A stretch of DNA of 34,349 nt from JBLHKW01 sp047618565 (GTDB taxonomy: Bacteria > Planctomycetota > UBA1135 > GCA-002686595), in the NCBI GenBank assembly GCA_047618565.1, contig JBLHKW010000044.1, forward strand, positions 1 through 34,349. The letters run 5' to 3'. The position numbers were made by a program, and so were the translations under genes. The stretch's first letter is position 1; each line of letters opens with the position of its first letter. Positions 23,191 through 30,831 of the stretch are shown here, in pieces. The notes under the pieces are model-generated. The model was not told the DNA's origin, did no database searches, and saw only the letters and a program-made list of their open reading frames with translations.

Positions 23191-24327
23191 ATGAGTGACC
23201 TCTTCAACCATCTCGTAGACGTCGGCGTCGCGGCCGGCATGCGCCTGCTCGAGCTGCCCATCGCGGTCCTGCTCGCGGCCATGGCAGCCCTGCTCGCCGG
23301 TATATGGGGCCTCACACGGCTGACCCTGGGCAGGAATCGCCCGGAGCTCATGCGCTCCCCCGCCTGGATGGCCACGGGCCTGTTCATCGCCCTGGCACTG
23401 ATCGTCGACCACAACCTCAGCGCGCTCGTGACCGAGGTGCGCTCCCTACGCACGGAAATCCGGCGGGTCGAGGCCACCGTACGCGCCGGCGGCGGCGCCA
23501 ACCCGGGCCAGGCGGCGGGTTCGGGCGCGACCCGCAGTGCATCGCTGTTCGACGAGGACGCGCTGCGCGACAGCCTCGAGACCTCCTTCGATCAGGTCTC
23601 CCTGACAGTGGAGCGTGAAGCCCCCGGTGTCGAGTACGCGTGGGCTGTCTTCGAGCGCGAGGGGCGCCCGGTCCAGGTCCACATGGCCGTGATCGATCTG
23701 ACCCAGCCGGGCCTCGAGGTGATGATCACGCCCGAGTTCGACAAGAAGTGGAAGACCAGCGATTTCGCGGCCAGGTACGGCTGCGCCGTGGCGGTCAATG
23801 GCGAGGCGGGCCGCAGCCCCAAGCCCGGCTGCGGGCTGGGTACCTGGACGGGAAACTGGATCGTGCGCGGCGAGGCGGTGCTGCTCGAGGACTCGGACGA
23901 ACGGCCGTTCCTGGCCTTCGACCGCGAGAACCACGCGGTCTACTCACCGGCGAGCGTCGTCGACCGTGAGCTGACGGACGACAAGTACAACACCCTCTGG
24001 GGCCGCGTCGACCTGCTGCTCGGCGGCGAGGTGGTGGCGGTCAACGCCTCCCGTGCCCCGCGCTGCTGCATGGGCATCGATGCCGCCGGGCAGACCCTCT
24101 ACCTGATGGTGGTCGACGGGCGGCGCCCCGGGCACAGCCAGGGACTCGACATGATCGAGACCGCGCAGGTGCTCGCCATGTTCGGGGCCACGGACGGGAT
24201 GAGTTGCGATCAGGGCGGCTCGGCCTGCATGGTGCTCGCGAGCCGCGCGGGTCCAGTCAGCACGCCCTGCGACACGGCCGGCGAACGCGGCGTGTACTCA
24301 CACTTCGGCATCGCCATCCGCGAGTGA
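23191..24327 (+). CDS. Membrane-anchored phosphodiester glycosidase (NAGPA) domain protein
   Basis: A 378-residue protein. Two membrane segments (about 22-46 and 58-74) are followed by a short coiled region (about 75-101) and a linker. The domain from about 145 to the end matches the phosphodiester glycosidase / NAGPA type. The clearest part is the block IDAAGQTLYLMVVDGRRPGHSQG, then an ETAQVLAMFGATDGMSCDQGGSA segment. The family usually has LDGGGSS there; here it is CDQGGSA, a change next to the conserved Asp. Relatives remove sugar caps or act on exopolysaccharides outside the membrane. Several Cys in the domain may form disulfides. It overlaps nothing and ends 10 nt before the SGNH hydrolase gene, so the two form a likely operon. 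Confidence 0.75.
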   Translation: MSDLFNHLVDVGVAAGMRLLELPIAVLLAAMAALLAGIWGLTRLTLGRNRPELMRSPAWMATGLFIALALIVDHNLSALVTEVRSLRTEIRRVEATVRAGGGANPGQAAGSGATRSASLFDEDALRDSLETSFDQVSLTVEREAPGVEYAWAVFEREGRPVQVHMAVIDLTQPGLEVMITPEFDKKWKTSDFAARYGCAVAVNGEAGRSPKPGCGLGTWTGNWIVRGEAVLLEDSDERPFLAFDRENHAVYSPASVVDRELTDDKYNTLWGRVDLLLGGEVVAVNASRAPRCCMGIDAAGQTLYLMVVDGRRPGHSQGLDMIETAQVLAMFGATDGMSCDQGGSACMVLASRAGPVSTPCDTAGERGVYSHFGIAIRE

Positions 24328-24337
24328 CGCCGGGGCC

Positions 24338-25423
24338 ATGAGCGACGAACCCGACGCCGGAACGCCACGCCGCAAGCGACTCGGCCTGCGCAAGGGCCTC
24401 GCCGTCTCCCTGGCGGTGTCCGTGCTCATCGTCACGGCGACCGAGATCGGCTTCCGGGTCGCGGGCTACGCCAAGGGGCCGGCCATGTACTACGACCCCC
24501 AGGTCGGCAGCCGCTTCCACCCCAACCAGACGCGCACGATCGACGTGCGCCACGGAAAGGCCCTGATCGAGCTCGAACTGAATTCCATGGGCCTGCGCGG
24601 CCCGACCCCCGAAAGGACCCCGGGAACGCCGCGCGTGGCATGCATCGGCGATTCCTTCACCTTCGGTTGGGGCGTCCAGGGTGACGAGACCTACCCCGTG
24701 GCCCTGGCTCAGGTCCTGGCCGCGGATCCGGACCTCATGGGTGCCGAGGTCCTGAACTTCGGAATACCGGGCTACAACACCTGGAACGAGCTGCAGGCCT
24801 ATCGGCACGTGGTGCGACCCCACGCACCGGACGTCGTCATCATCGGCTTCTACCCCAACGACGTGAAACCCGACAGCGGCGGGACCGCACTCGACGAGTA
24901 CCGGGCGCTGCGCTGGCTCACGCGCATCACCCCCGCCCTGGCCGAAGGCCTGCGCCGACACGTCCTGGCCAAGATGGAGGTCGGCAAGCCCCATGTCCCC
25001 GCAGCCACGCGCGAGCAGCTCGCGCAGTGGCGCAAGACGCAGCTCGAGATGATCGCCCAACCGGGCGATCCCCTCTGGAGCGGAATGTGGGACACGTGCA
25101 TGGCCGAACTCGACACGCTTGTGGAGGAGGTCCGTGCGGACGGCGCGACGCCGCTGATCGTGCTGTTCCCGACCCCCACCCAGGTGGCCGAGTACGACGC
25201 GCTTCAAGCGGACCCGACCGATCCCGAGGGCGCGACGACCGAGATCGAACGCCTCGTACTCGAACACGCCAGGGCGACCGGCACGCACTTCGTGACCCTG
25301 CTGCCGGACTTCGCGAACTCCGCGAGCGCGCCCTTCGGCGAGTTCCACAGAACCCACCCGAGCGTGCACGGCTATCGCATCAGCGCCGAGCGCATCGCGC
25401 AGGCGCTCGCGGACCTGGACTGA
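24338..25423 (+). CDS. Membrane-anchored SGNH/GDSL-family hydrolase
   Basis: A 361-residue protein with a basic N-terminus (RRKRLGLRK) and one membrane segment (about 22-38), so the body faces the periplasm. The catalytic blocks of SGNH enzymes are present in order: GDSFTFGWG (block I, nucleophilic Ser), the Gly in FGIPGYNTWNE (block II), YPND (block III Asn) and THPSVHGY near the C-terminus (block V His, though the usual Asp three residues before it is not obvious). Such enzymes deacylate or acylate cell-surface polysaccharides, lipids or peptidoglycan. The gene starts 10 nt after the phosphodiester-glycosidase gene, suggesting a shared job on an envelope glycan. Substrate unknown. Confidence 0.85.
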   Translation: MSDEPDAGTPRRKRLGLRKGLAVSLAVSVLIVTATEIGFRVAGYAKGPAMYYDPQVGSRFHPNQTRTIDVRHGKALIELELNSMGLRGPTPERTPGTPRVACIGDSFTFGWGVQGDETYPVALAQVLAADPDLMGAEVLNFGIPGYNTWNELQAYRHVVRPHAPDVVIIGFYPNDVKPDSGGTALDEYRALRWLTRITPALAEGLRRHVLAKMEVGKPHVPAATREQLAQWRKTQLEMIAQPGDPLWSGMWDTCMAELDTLVEEVRADGATPLIVLFPTPTQVAEYDALQADPTDPEGATTEIERLVLEHARATGTHFVTLLPDFANSASAPFGEFHRTHPSVHGYRISAERIAQALADLD

Positions 25424-25463
25424 CCCGCGCCGGTCCACGCGCACCCGCGAGCGGCGCCTGCCC

Positions 25464-26231
25464 CTACCTGCGGAACAGGCCCTTCTTCTTGGCCTCGGGC
25501 GCCGGAATGAACTGTGGTTCGCGCCAGCAGACCTCGAGCCCCTGGGACTTCATGGGCGTCCAGTACTTGCAGCCCTCGAAGAAGACGTGGGTCACCTGAC
25601 TGTGGCGCGTGCGGTAGAGGTCCTTGCGCGCTCCACCCGCGTGGATCAGGTTCGAGGCCCAGATGAAGGCCTGGCCCTTCTTCACGAGCGCAAGCTTCGA
25701 CTTCAGCTCGAAGCGCTCGATCACCTTGGCGATGAACTTCTCGTAGTGGGCGTAGTTCTCCTCGAGCGGCTCGACGCCGACGTCGGCCATGTTGAACTCG
25801 GGCAGCTGGTGGCTGCCGGGCCAGTACTCGATCGGCCCGTTGTCCTCGTCGCAGTCCTCGAGCGCCACCCAGACGCCCGCCATGAAGGTCAGGGGCAGGG
25901 AGTTGAAATGCACCGAGTCCGCGTGGGCGGGTTGCCAGGTGCCTGTCGGGAAGTTCAGGGTCTGGAAGGGCTTCGGCTCGCGGCCGTAGAGCTCACGCAG
26001 GCACTGGAGCAGGTGCTCGGACATGGCCAGCTGGTGACAGCCAGCGTGGGTCTTCCAGGCATCCTGGATGCGCGTCGGCGGCTGGACGCCGTCCTGGTTC
26101 AGGCCGTCGGGGTAGTTGCCGTCCAGGTCGGCCACGATGCTGTCGAGCACGGACTCGGGCACCCCGCAGTCGACGACCAGGTAGCCGTCGCTCTGGAAGG
26201 TCCGGATTTCTTCAGCACTGAGGGTCGTCAT
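25464..26231 (-). CDS. PhyH-type Fe(II)/2-oxoglutarate dioxygenase
   Basis: A 255-residue protein of the phytanoyl-CoA dioxygenase family. The iron triad is visible: His103-x-Asp105 in QPAHADSVHF and His197 in SNLIHAGG. Arg207 or Arg209 is placed to bind 2-oxoglutarate. The DGYLVVD start near residue 15 and the GPIEYWPGSHQLPE segment (132-145) are typical. Bacterial members hydroxylate diverse small molecules; the substrate cannot be read here. No biosynthetic cluster surrounds it. It converges with the SGNH gene (40-nt gap) and diverges from recQ (109-nt gap). Confidence 0.9.
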   Translation of the reverse strand: MTTLSAEEIRTFQSDGYLVVDCGVPESVLDSIVADLDGNYPDGLNQDGVQPPTRIQDAWKTHAGCHQLAMSEHLLQCLRELYGREPKPFQTLNFPTGTWQPAHADSVHFNSLPLTFMAGVWVALEDCDEDNGPIEYWPGSHQLPEFNMADVGVEPLEENYAHYEKFIAKVIERFELKSKLALVKKGQAFIWASNLIHAGGARKDLYRTRHSQVTHVFFEGCKYWTPMKSQGLEVCWREPQFIPAPEAKKKGLFRR

Positions 26232-26296
26232 CGCAGCTCCGTCGCGGCCCCTGCTGGGAGCCTGTCCTGGGGGTCTCTCCGTTAATGTATCCCGAG

Positions 26297-26317
26297 CAGC
26301 TCCCGAACGGGAAGCTG
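26297..26317 (+). promoter_or_regulatory. Inverted repeat upstream of recQ
   Basis: CAGCTCCCG and CGGG-A-AGCTG form an imperfect stem of nine pairs with one bulged A, in the 109-bp gap between the divergent PhyH and recQ genes. It could be an operator or a leader hairpin; nothing tells which. Confidence 0.3.
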
Positions 26318-26340
26318 GATCGAGACTTGATCAGTAACCG

Positions 26341-28284
26341 ATGGATGGTCCAATCGGTCTCGACGGAGGGGACCCCATCGAACCTGGACTCGACAATCTA
26401 CCGCCCGCGGACCCGCTGCTCGACGCCGAGCCGGCCAGCGGGATAAACGACGACCTGGAGGCGGTACGCGCACTCGTGCGCAGCACCTGGGGATTCGCGG
26501 ATCTGCGGCCCGAGCAGGAGCGCGCCATACGCGCCTCCCTGGCCGGCCAGGATGCCCTGGTCGTGCTGCCCACCGGCGGCGGTAAGAGCCTCTGTTACCA
26601 GGCCCCGGCGCTCGTCCGACCCGGATTGACGGTCGTCGTCAGCCCGCTCATCTCCCTGATGAAGGACCAGCTCGACGGCATGCTGGCCAACGGCGTGCCC
26701 GCGGGCATGCTCACGAGCGCCCAGGAGACGAGCGAACGGCGCCAGGTCTACGAGGACCTCGAAGAGCAGCGCCTGAAACTGCTGCTGGTGGCGCCCGAAC
26801 GGCTCGTCATGGACGGCTTCCTGGCCAAGCTCGAAGCACAGGGCCTGTCCTCCATCGCCGTGGACGAGGCGCACTGCATCAGCCACTGGGGTCACCACTT
26901 CCGACCCGAGTACCGCCAGCTGGGCGAGCTGCGCATGCGCCGCCCGGACATCCCCATCCAGGGCTACACGGCGACCGCCACCCCGCGCGTGCGCGAGGAC
27001 ATCGTGGCCCAGCTCGGCCTGGTCGACCCGGTCATGGTCGTCGGGGACTGCGATCGTCCGAACCTCACCTACCGCATTGCACAGCGCGGCGACCTGCTCG
27101 GTCAGGTCGTCAACCTGGCCGGACGCCATCCGGGTGGAGCGGGCATCGTGTACTGCATCCGGCGCAAGGACGTGGAGAAGCTCGCGCGCGATCTCGCCGG
27201 TCGCGGCCTGCGCTGCCTGCCCTACCACGCCGGCCTGCCCGCCCACGAGCGCCGACGGGTTCAGGACGCGTTCCAGGGCGAGAGCATCGATATCGTCGTC
27301 GCGACGGTCGCCTTCGGCATGGGTATCGATCGCCCGGACGTGCGCTTCGTCGCCCACGCCAGCCTGCCCAAGGGCGTCGAGCAGTACAGCCAGGAAACCG
27401 GCCGCGCGGGACGCGACGGGCTGCCGTCGGAATGCGTGCTGTTCTTCTCGGGCTCGGACTTCCACAGCTGGAAGGGCCTGATGGAGCGCGGCGCCAAGGA
27501 GTCGGAGCTGACCGGATACGACGCGACGGACGAGCTGCAGAACTCGATCGACCGACTCGGCCACATGTGGAACCTGGCCGGCGGCGCCGCGTGCCGGCAC
27601 CGTTCCCTGGTCGAGTACTTCGGAGGCGAGTGGAGCCTCGAAAACTGCGGCGCCTGCGACGTCTGCCTGGGCGAGCTCGAGACCGTGGAAGACAGCCAGG
27701 TCGTGGCTCAGAAGATCCTGTCCTGTGTCGTGCGCTGCGAGCAACGCTACGGCGGCGGCCATGTGGCCGATGTGCTGCGCGGAGCCAAGACCGCTCGCAT
27801 TCGCCAGCTCGGACACGACAACCTCTCGACCTACGGCCTGCTCAGCCAGCACGCGACGCGCGACCTGCGCGCCTGGATCGACCAGCTCGTCGCCGCCCAC
27901 CACCTGGGCGTGGCCCCCGGAGACTACCCGACCCTGTACCTGACCCAGAGTGGCCTGGCCGTCATGAAGGGCGAGCAGGACATCTCCCTGTTCCTGCCGC
28001 GCAAGCCCGCCAAGAAGAAGCGCCAGCTGCCCATCGCCGAAGAAGGCGGCCCGCCCCCCGACGAGGGCCTGTTCGAGCACCTGCGCAAGCTACGCCGCAA
28101 ACTCGCCGCCGAACGCGCCGTGCCCCCATACATCCTCTTCAACGACCGCACCCTGGTCGCCATGTCCGCCCACAAGCCGACCGACGACGCCGGCTTCAGA
28201 GCCCTCAAGGGCGTCGGCGACAAGAAAGCCGTCGACCTTGGACCGCCGTTCCTGGCGGCCATAGCCGACTACCTGGACGAGTAA
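26341..28284 (+). CDS. recQ: RecQ-family ATP-dependent DNA helicase
   Basis: A 647-residue 3'-5' helicase of recombination and repair. An in-frame stop sits just before the ATG, so the start is bounded, though no ribosome site is evident. After a 40-residue acidic, Pro-rich lead come motif 0/I (RPEQ; PTGGGKS 77-83), DEAH (175-178), the aromatic-rich loop (181-191), TATAT (motif III) and QETGRAGRDG (motif VI). The zinc-binding Cys set follows (CRHR...CGACDVC), then the RQC winged helix and a C-terminal HRDC domain (from about 568). In the aromatic-rich loop the nearly invariant GHDFRP reads GHHFRP, so Asp is replaced by His186. A Lys-rich linker (KPAKKKR) precedes HRDC. Confidence 0.95.
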   Translation: MDGPIGLDGGDPIEPGLDNLPPADPLLDAEPASGINDDLEAVRALVRSTWGFADLRPEQERAIRASLAGQDALVVLPTGGGKSLCYQAPALVRPGLTVVVSPLISLMKDQLDGMLANGVPAGMLTSAQETSERRQVYEDLEEQRLKLLLVAPERLVMDGFLAKLEAQGLSSIAVDEAHCISHWGHHFRPEYRQLGELRMRRPDIPIQGYTATATPRVREDIVAQLGLVDPVMVVGDCDRPNLTYRIAQRGDLLGQVVNLAGRHPGGAGIVYCIRRKDVEKLARDLAGRGLRCLPYHAGLPAHERRRVQDAFQGESIDIVVATVAFGMGIDRPDVRFVAHASLPKGVEQYSQETGRAGRDGLPSECVLFFSGSDFHSWKGLMERGAKESELTGYDATDELQNSIDRLGHMWNLAGGAACRHRSLVEYFGGEWSLENCGACDVCLGELETVEDSQVVAQKILSCVVRCEQRYGGGHVADVLRGAKTARIRQLGHDNLSTYGLLSQHATRDLRAWIDQLVAAHHLGVAPGDYPTLYLTQSGLAVMKGEQDISLFLPRKPAKKKRQLPIAEEGGPPPDEGLFEHLRKLRRKLAAERAVPPYILFNDRTLVAMSAHKPTDDAGFRALKGVGDKKAVDLGPPFLAAIADYLDE

Positions 28285-28456
28285 AAATATCGAGTCCGGG
28301 CAACGATCGCACCCTACCTGCTCGACGCGCCCGAGGCCGCGCCCGGCGCGTAATCAGCACCTGCACACGGGCACTGGCCGTACCTAACGCTACACTCAGC
28401 GCCCCGGCTGGCGTCCAGAGCACGCGACCGGACCCGTATCCAACCAGGAATCATCC

Positions 28457-28921
28457 GTGGCGAAGCAACGACTCCTCTTCATCGAACGCAGGCCCGAGAA
28501 GGGCGAGACCGCACCCGCGTGGATCGCCCATGCGAAGCTCTCCAAGTCGGGCCGCACGGTCTACTTCAACGGTAAGGCCCTGAAGCGTATCGAGGGACGC
28601 GCGGTGGATGCCAGTCACCGTTGCGTGGAGACCGACGAGCCGTACTGGATTGCGAACGTCACCAAGGACGGAGCCGACCGCCAGTGGATCAACGGCGATC
28701 CGGTGCTGATCGATGAAGGCGTGGTCGAGGAATACCTGAAGTTCCGCGGGTTGACCGAGCTCGATCCCGCCCAGCACCGCGTGGTGACGGACATCGTCGA
28801 GACGGATATCGAGGCTCTCCAGAGCGTCGAGCACGCGCGCTCCGAGAAGAAGCCGGGACCTGTCGACGCGGCGACGCGCCGCAAGCGACGCGCCGAGTCG
28901 AAACGTACGCAATCTCCCTGA
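28457..28921 (+). CDS. Small conserved protein of unknown function
   Basis: A 154-residue protein from a GTG with AGGAA 6 nt upstream. The first 95 residues look like a compact domain: RLLFIERRP, SKSGRTVYFNGKALKR, DEPYWIANVTKDGADRQW and a VVEEYLKFRG helix. From memory, this matches a widespread, uncharacterised bacterial family sometimes mislabelled deoxyxylulose-5-phosphate synthase; it has no DXS domains. The rest is an acidic then strongly basic tail (ATRRKRRAESKR), suggesting nucleic-acid contact. It lies 172 nt after recQ on the same strand. Function unknown. Confidence 0.8.
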   Translation: MAKQRLLFIERRPEKGETAPAWIAHAKLSKSGRTVYFNGKALKRIEGRAVDASHRCVETDEPYWIANVTKDGADRQWINGDPVLIDEGVVEEYLKFRGLTELDPAQHRVVTDIVETDIEALQSVEHARSEKKPGPVDAATRRKRRAESKRTQSP

Positions 28922-29060
28922 GTGGTCGCGTAAGGGATAGTAATCCCATCTTCTGAGGGCGAAACGCCCGGGCCGGACGTCTCTATGGACGTGTGGAGGA
29001 GCCAATATCCTCCCGCGGACACTTCCAGGGCCTGGCACTCCCCCTTCCATGGAGAAGTTC
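28922..29060 (+). other. Intergenic region with two small hairpins
   Basis: The gap holds GGGAT-AGTA-ATCCC and GGGCG-AAA-CGCCC (28957-28969) stems downstream of the small conserved gene. Neither has a T-run. The second may act as a weak 3' end or lie in the leader of the next gene. Confidence 0.35.
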
Positions 29061-30197
29061 ATGTATTCGACCTTCCTGGGGCTCGTGGCAACCGTACTTG
29101 CCGCCCCTGCCCCCGCCGCTGCGACCCGACCTGTTGGCGGCGATGACCCGATCGTCTACCAGGGCCGGGCCAAGCTCCCGGCTGAAGAACTCCCCGAGAG
29201 CCTCCCACAGGGCGCGCGCACAGCGATCAGCACCTGGGCACCGTGGGCCGCGGAATTCGAGTACAGGATGGACCTGTCGGCGGATGGGCGCGTGCTGTTG
29301 CTGTCGATCGACACGAAGAAGGGTGCCAAGGGCGCGAAAAAGAACATGGTCCTGATCGAGGACATCCTGGATGCGACGGACGGGATCATGCCCTTGCCGG
29401 ACTCGCGCGAGGCGGTTGCAGCGAGCGACGACGAGGACGACGACGGCACCTACGAATGGGGAGCCCGGCCGCGGGAGACACAGACCGCCGTGTTGCTCGA
29501 AATGGACAACGAAGATCACCACGGGGCCGCCGTCGCGCACCTGGTCGAATTGAACCCGTACCTCGCGGCCTGGGGCCGGGCCGCGGCCGGCATGAGCGGC
29601 TTCGTGCTGGAGAGTCCACTGGTCGCCGCATGGCAACCGTACATCGGCATCAAGGAGGACTATGAGGGCAGCCCCAAGGCCGAGATGATCAACCGCCTGG
29701 CCCAGATGCTGACCCTGCGACGCTTCGGTCAGCAGCCCTACTGGCTGGCCATGGGACTCGCCTGGCACACCGAGATGGAAGAGAACAAGGGCATCTACTG
29801 CTTCCCCTACCGCAGCGGCTTCGTGAGCTCGGCCGAGCACGAGAACTGGAACAAGCTGCTCGAGAACAGCCTGCGTCGACGCAAGGAAGCGCTCACGATG
29901 CGCGAGCTCGCCGCCCTGAAACGGGGCCACTGGGATACCGACGGCGCGCACCTGGCCTGGGGCACGGTCGCCTTCCTGGTGCGCTTCCACCCGGACGCGC
30001 TGCCGGAGATCCTCGACGAGCTGTACACGCTCTGGGATGAGCAGGGCCGGACCGAGAACGAGGACGGAAACTGGGAGCGCATTCCTGGTTTCGAGCCCGA
30101 CCTCGACGCCCAGCTGGAAGTCTTCCAGAAGCACGTCCCGGACTTCCTGGACCAGCTGCTGAGGTTCTTCGCCAAGGGCAAGCTCTACAAACCGTAG
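29061..30197 (+). CDS. Secreted protein of unknown function
   Basis: A 378-residue protein. I prefer the ATG at 29061 to the one at 29049, because GGAGAAG lies 3-9 nt before it. It begins with a signal peptide (MYSTFLGLVATVLAAPAPAAA). The middle has an acidic patch (SDDEDDDG). From about residue 145 the layout, with a YWLAMGLAWHTEMEE helix, a RRRKEALTMRELAALKRGHW segment and a later VAFLVRFHPDALPEILDELY helix, recalls secreted gluzincin-like peptidase-fold proteins with an active-site helix and a glutamate helix. No HExxH is present, so I do not call it a peptidase. It ends at an intrinsic terminator. Function unknown. Confidence 0.8.
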   Translation: MYSTFLGLVATVLAAPAPAAATRPVGGDDPIVYQGRAKLPAEELPESLPQGARTAISTWAPWAAEFEYRMDLSADGRVLLLSIDTKKGAKGAKKNMVLIEDILDATDGIMPLPDSREAVAASDDEDDDGTYEWGARPRETQTAVLLEMDNEDHHGAAVAHLVELNPYLAAWGRAAAGMSGFVLESPLVAAWQPYIGIKEDYEGSPKAEMINRLAQMLTLRRFGQQPYWLAMGLAWHTEMEENKGIYCFPYRSGFVSSAEHENWNKLLENSLRRRKEALTMRELAALKRGHWDTDGAHLAWGTVAFLVRFHPDALPEILDELYTLWDEQGRTENEDGNWERIPGFEPDLDAQLEVFQKHVPDFLDQLLRFFAKGKLYKP

Positions 30198-30205
30198 GAA
30201 GCCCT

Positions 30206-30230
30206 CGGCGCCGGTTCGCGCCGCATTTTT
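30206..30230 (+). terminator. Intrinsic terminator
   Basis: A 6-bp stem (CGGCGC and GCGCCG) with a 6-nt loop, then CA and five T, 8 nt past the stop codon of the secreted protein. It separates that gene from the reductase operon. Confidence 0.75.
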
Positions 30231-30267
30231 GGTGCGCGCGGACCCCCTCCCAGGCGAAGATAGCCGC

Positions 30268-30831
30268 ATGCGCCATCTCCGCCTGAGCATCAACGGCGAC
30301 GACCTGGACGTCGCCGCGCCGGCCCACTGGACCCTGCTGGAGGTCCTGCGGTACGAGCTCGGGTTGACCGGATCGAAGCAAGGCTGCGACAAGGGAGACT
30401 GCGGCGCCTGCACGGTTCTGTTGGAGGGAAAGCCCGTACTCGCGTGCCTGCTGCTGGCCTCGAACGCCCAGGGCAAGAGCGTGGTGACGATCGAGGGCCT
30501 GATGCCGGCGCACCGGCGCAGCGGCGAACCGGGCGCACTGGATCCGGTCCAGGATGCGTTCGACCGCTGCGGCGCTCTGCAGTGCGGTTTCTGTCAGCCG
30601 GGCATGATGCTCTCCGCGCGCGCTTTGTTGAAGGAGAAGCCGCAGCCCGACGAGGCCGAGATCCGCGATGCCCTGTCCGGTAACCTCTGCCGCTGCACGG
30701 GCTACACCCAGATCATCCAGGCGGTCCAGACCTGCGTCGCGGAAGCGGCCCATCAGGCGCCCCCACAACCGGCGTGGGCCTTGCAGCGAGCCGCGGAATC
30801 ATCGACGGAGGACAGCGATGGCGGCGCGTGA
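30268..30831 (+). CDS. hcrC: 4-hydroxybenzoyl-CoA reductase type, [2Fe-2S] small subunit
   Basis: A 187-residue electron-transfer subunit of a molybdenum hydroxylase. The ATG at 30268 begins the fold; the 13 residues upstream in frame are not part of it. It has two [2Fe-2S] clusters. Plant-ferredoxin type: Cys40, 45, 48 and 60. Second cluster: Cys106, 109, 141 and 143, with Gln105 in the CGxCQPG region near the Mo cofactor. The pattern fits HcrC, CoxS or xanthine dehydrogenase small subunits; the two partners point to HcrC. The last 30 residues are an Ala/Pro/Gln-rich extension beyond the usual end. It overlaps the large subunit by 14 nt. Confidence 0.85.
   Translation: MRHLRLSINGDDLDVAAPAHWTLLEVLRYELGLTGSKQGCDKGDCGACTVLLEGKPVLACLLLASNAQGKSVVTIEGLMPAHRRSGEPGALDPVQDAFDRCGALQCGFCQPGMMLSARALLKEKPQPDEAEIRDALSGNLCRCTGYTQIIQAVQTCVAEAAHQAPPQPAWALQRAAESSTEDSDGGA

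Noticed and set aside
22897..23412. 172-residue N-terminal extension of the OPT transporter
   Set aside because: Low-complexity, runs through the divergent promoter region and overlaps the next gene's start. The ATG at 22896 has a ribosome site and matches the expected family start.
25424..25463. GCGCCG/CGGCGC inverted repeat between the convergent SGNH and PhyH genes as a terminator
   Set aside because: The loop is long (19 nt) and there is no T-run on either side; not strong enough to list.
29061..30197. Call as a zinc metallopeptidase
   Set aside because: No HExxH or other zinc motif is visible.
28983..30476. 497-codon minus-strand frame opposite the secreted protein and hcrC
   Set aside because: Composition shadow; the plus-strand reading gives a signal peptide, good start sites and recognised iron-sulphur motifs.
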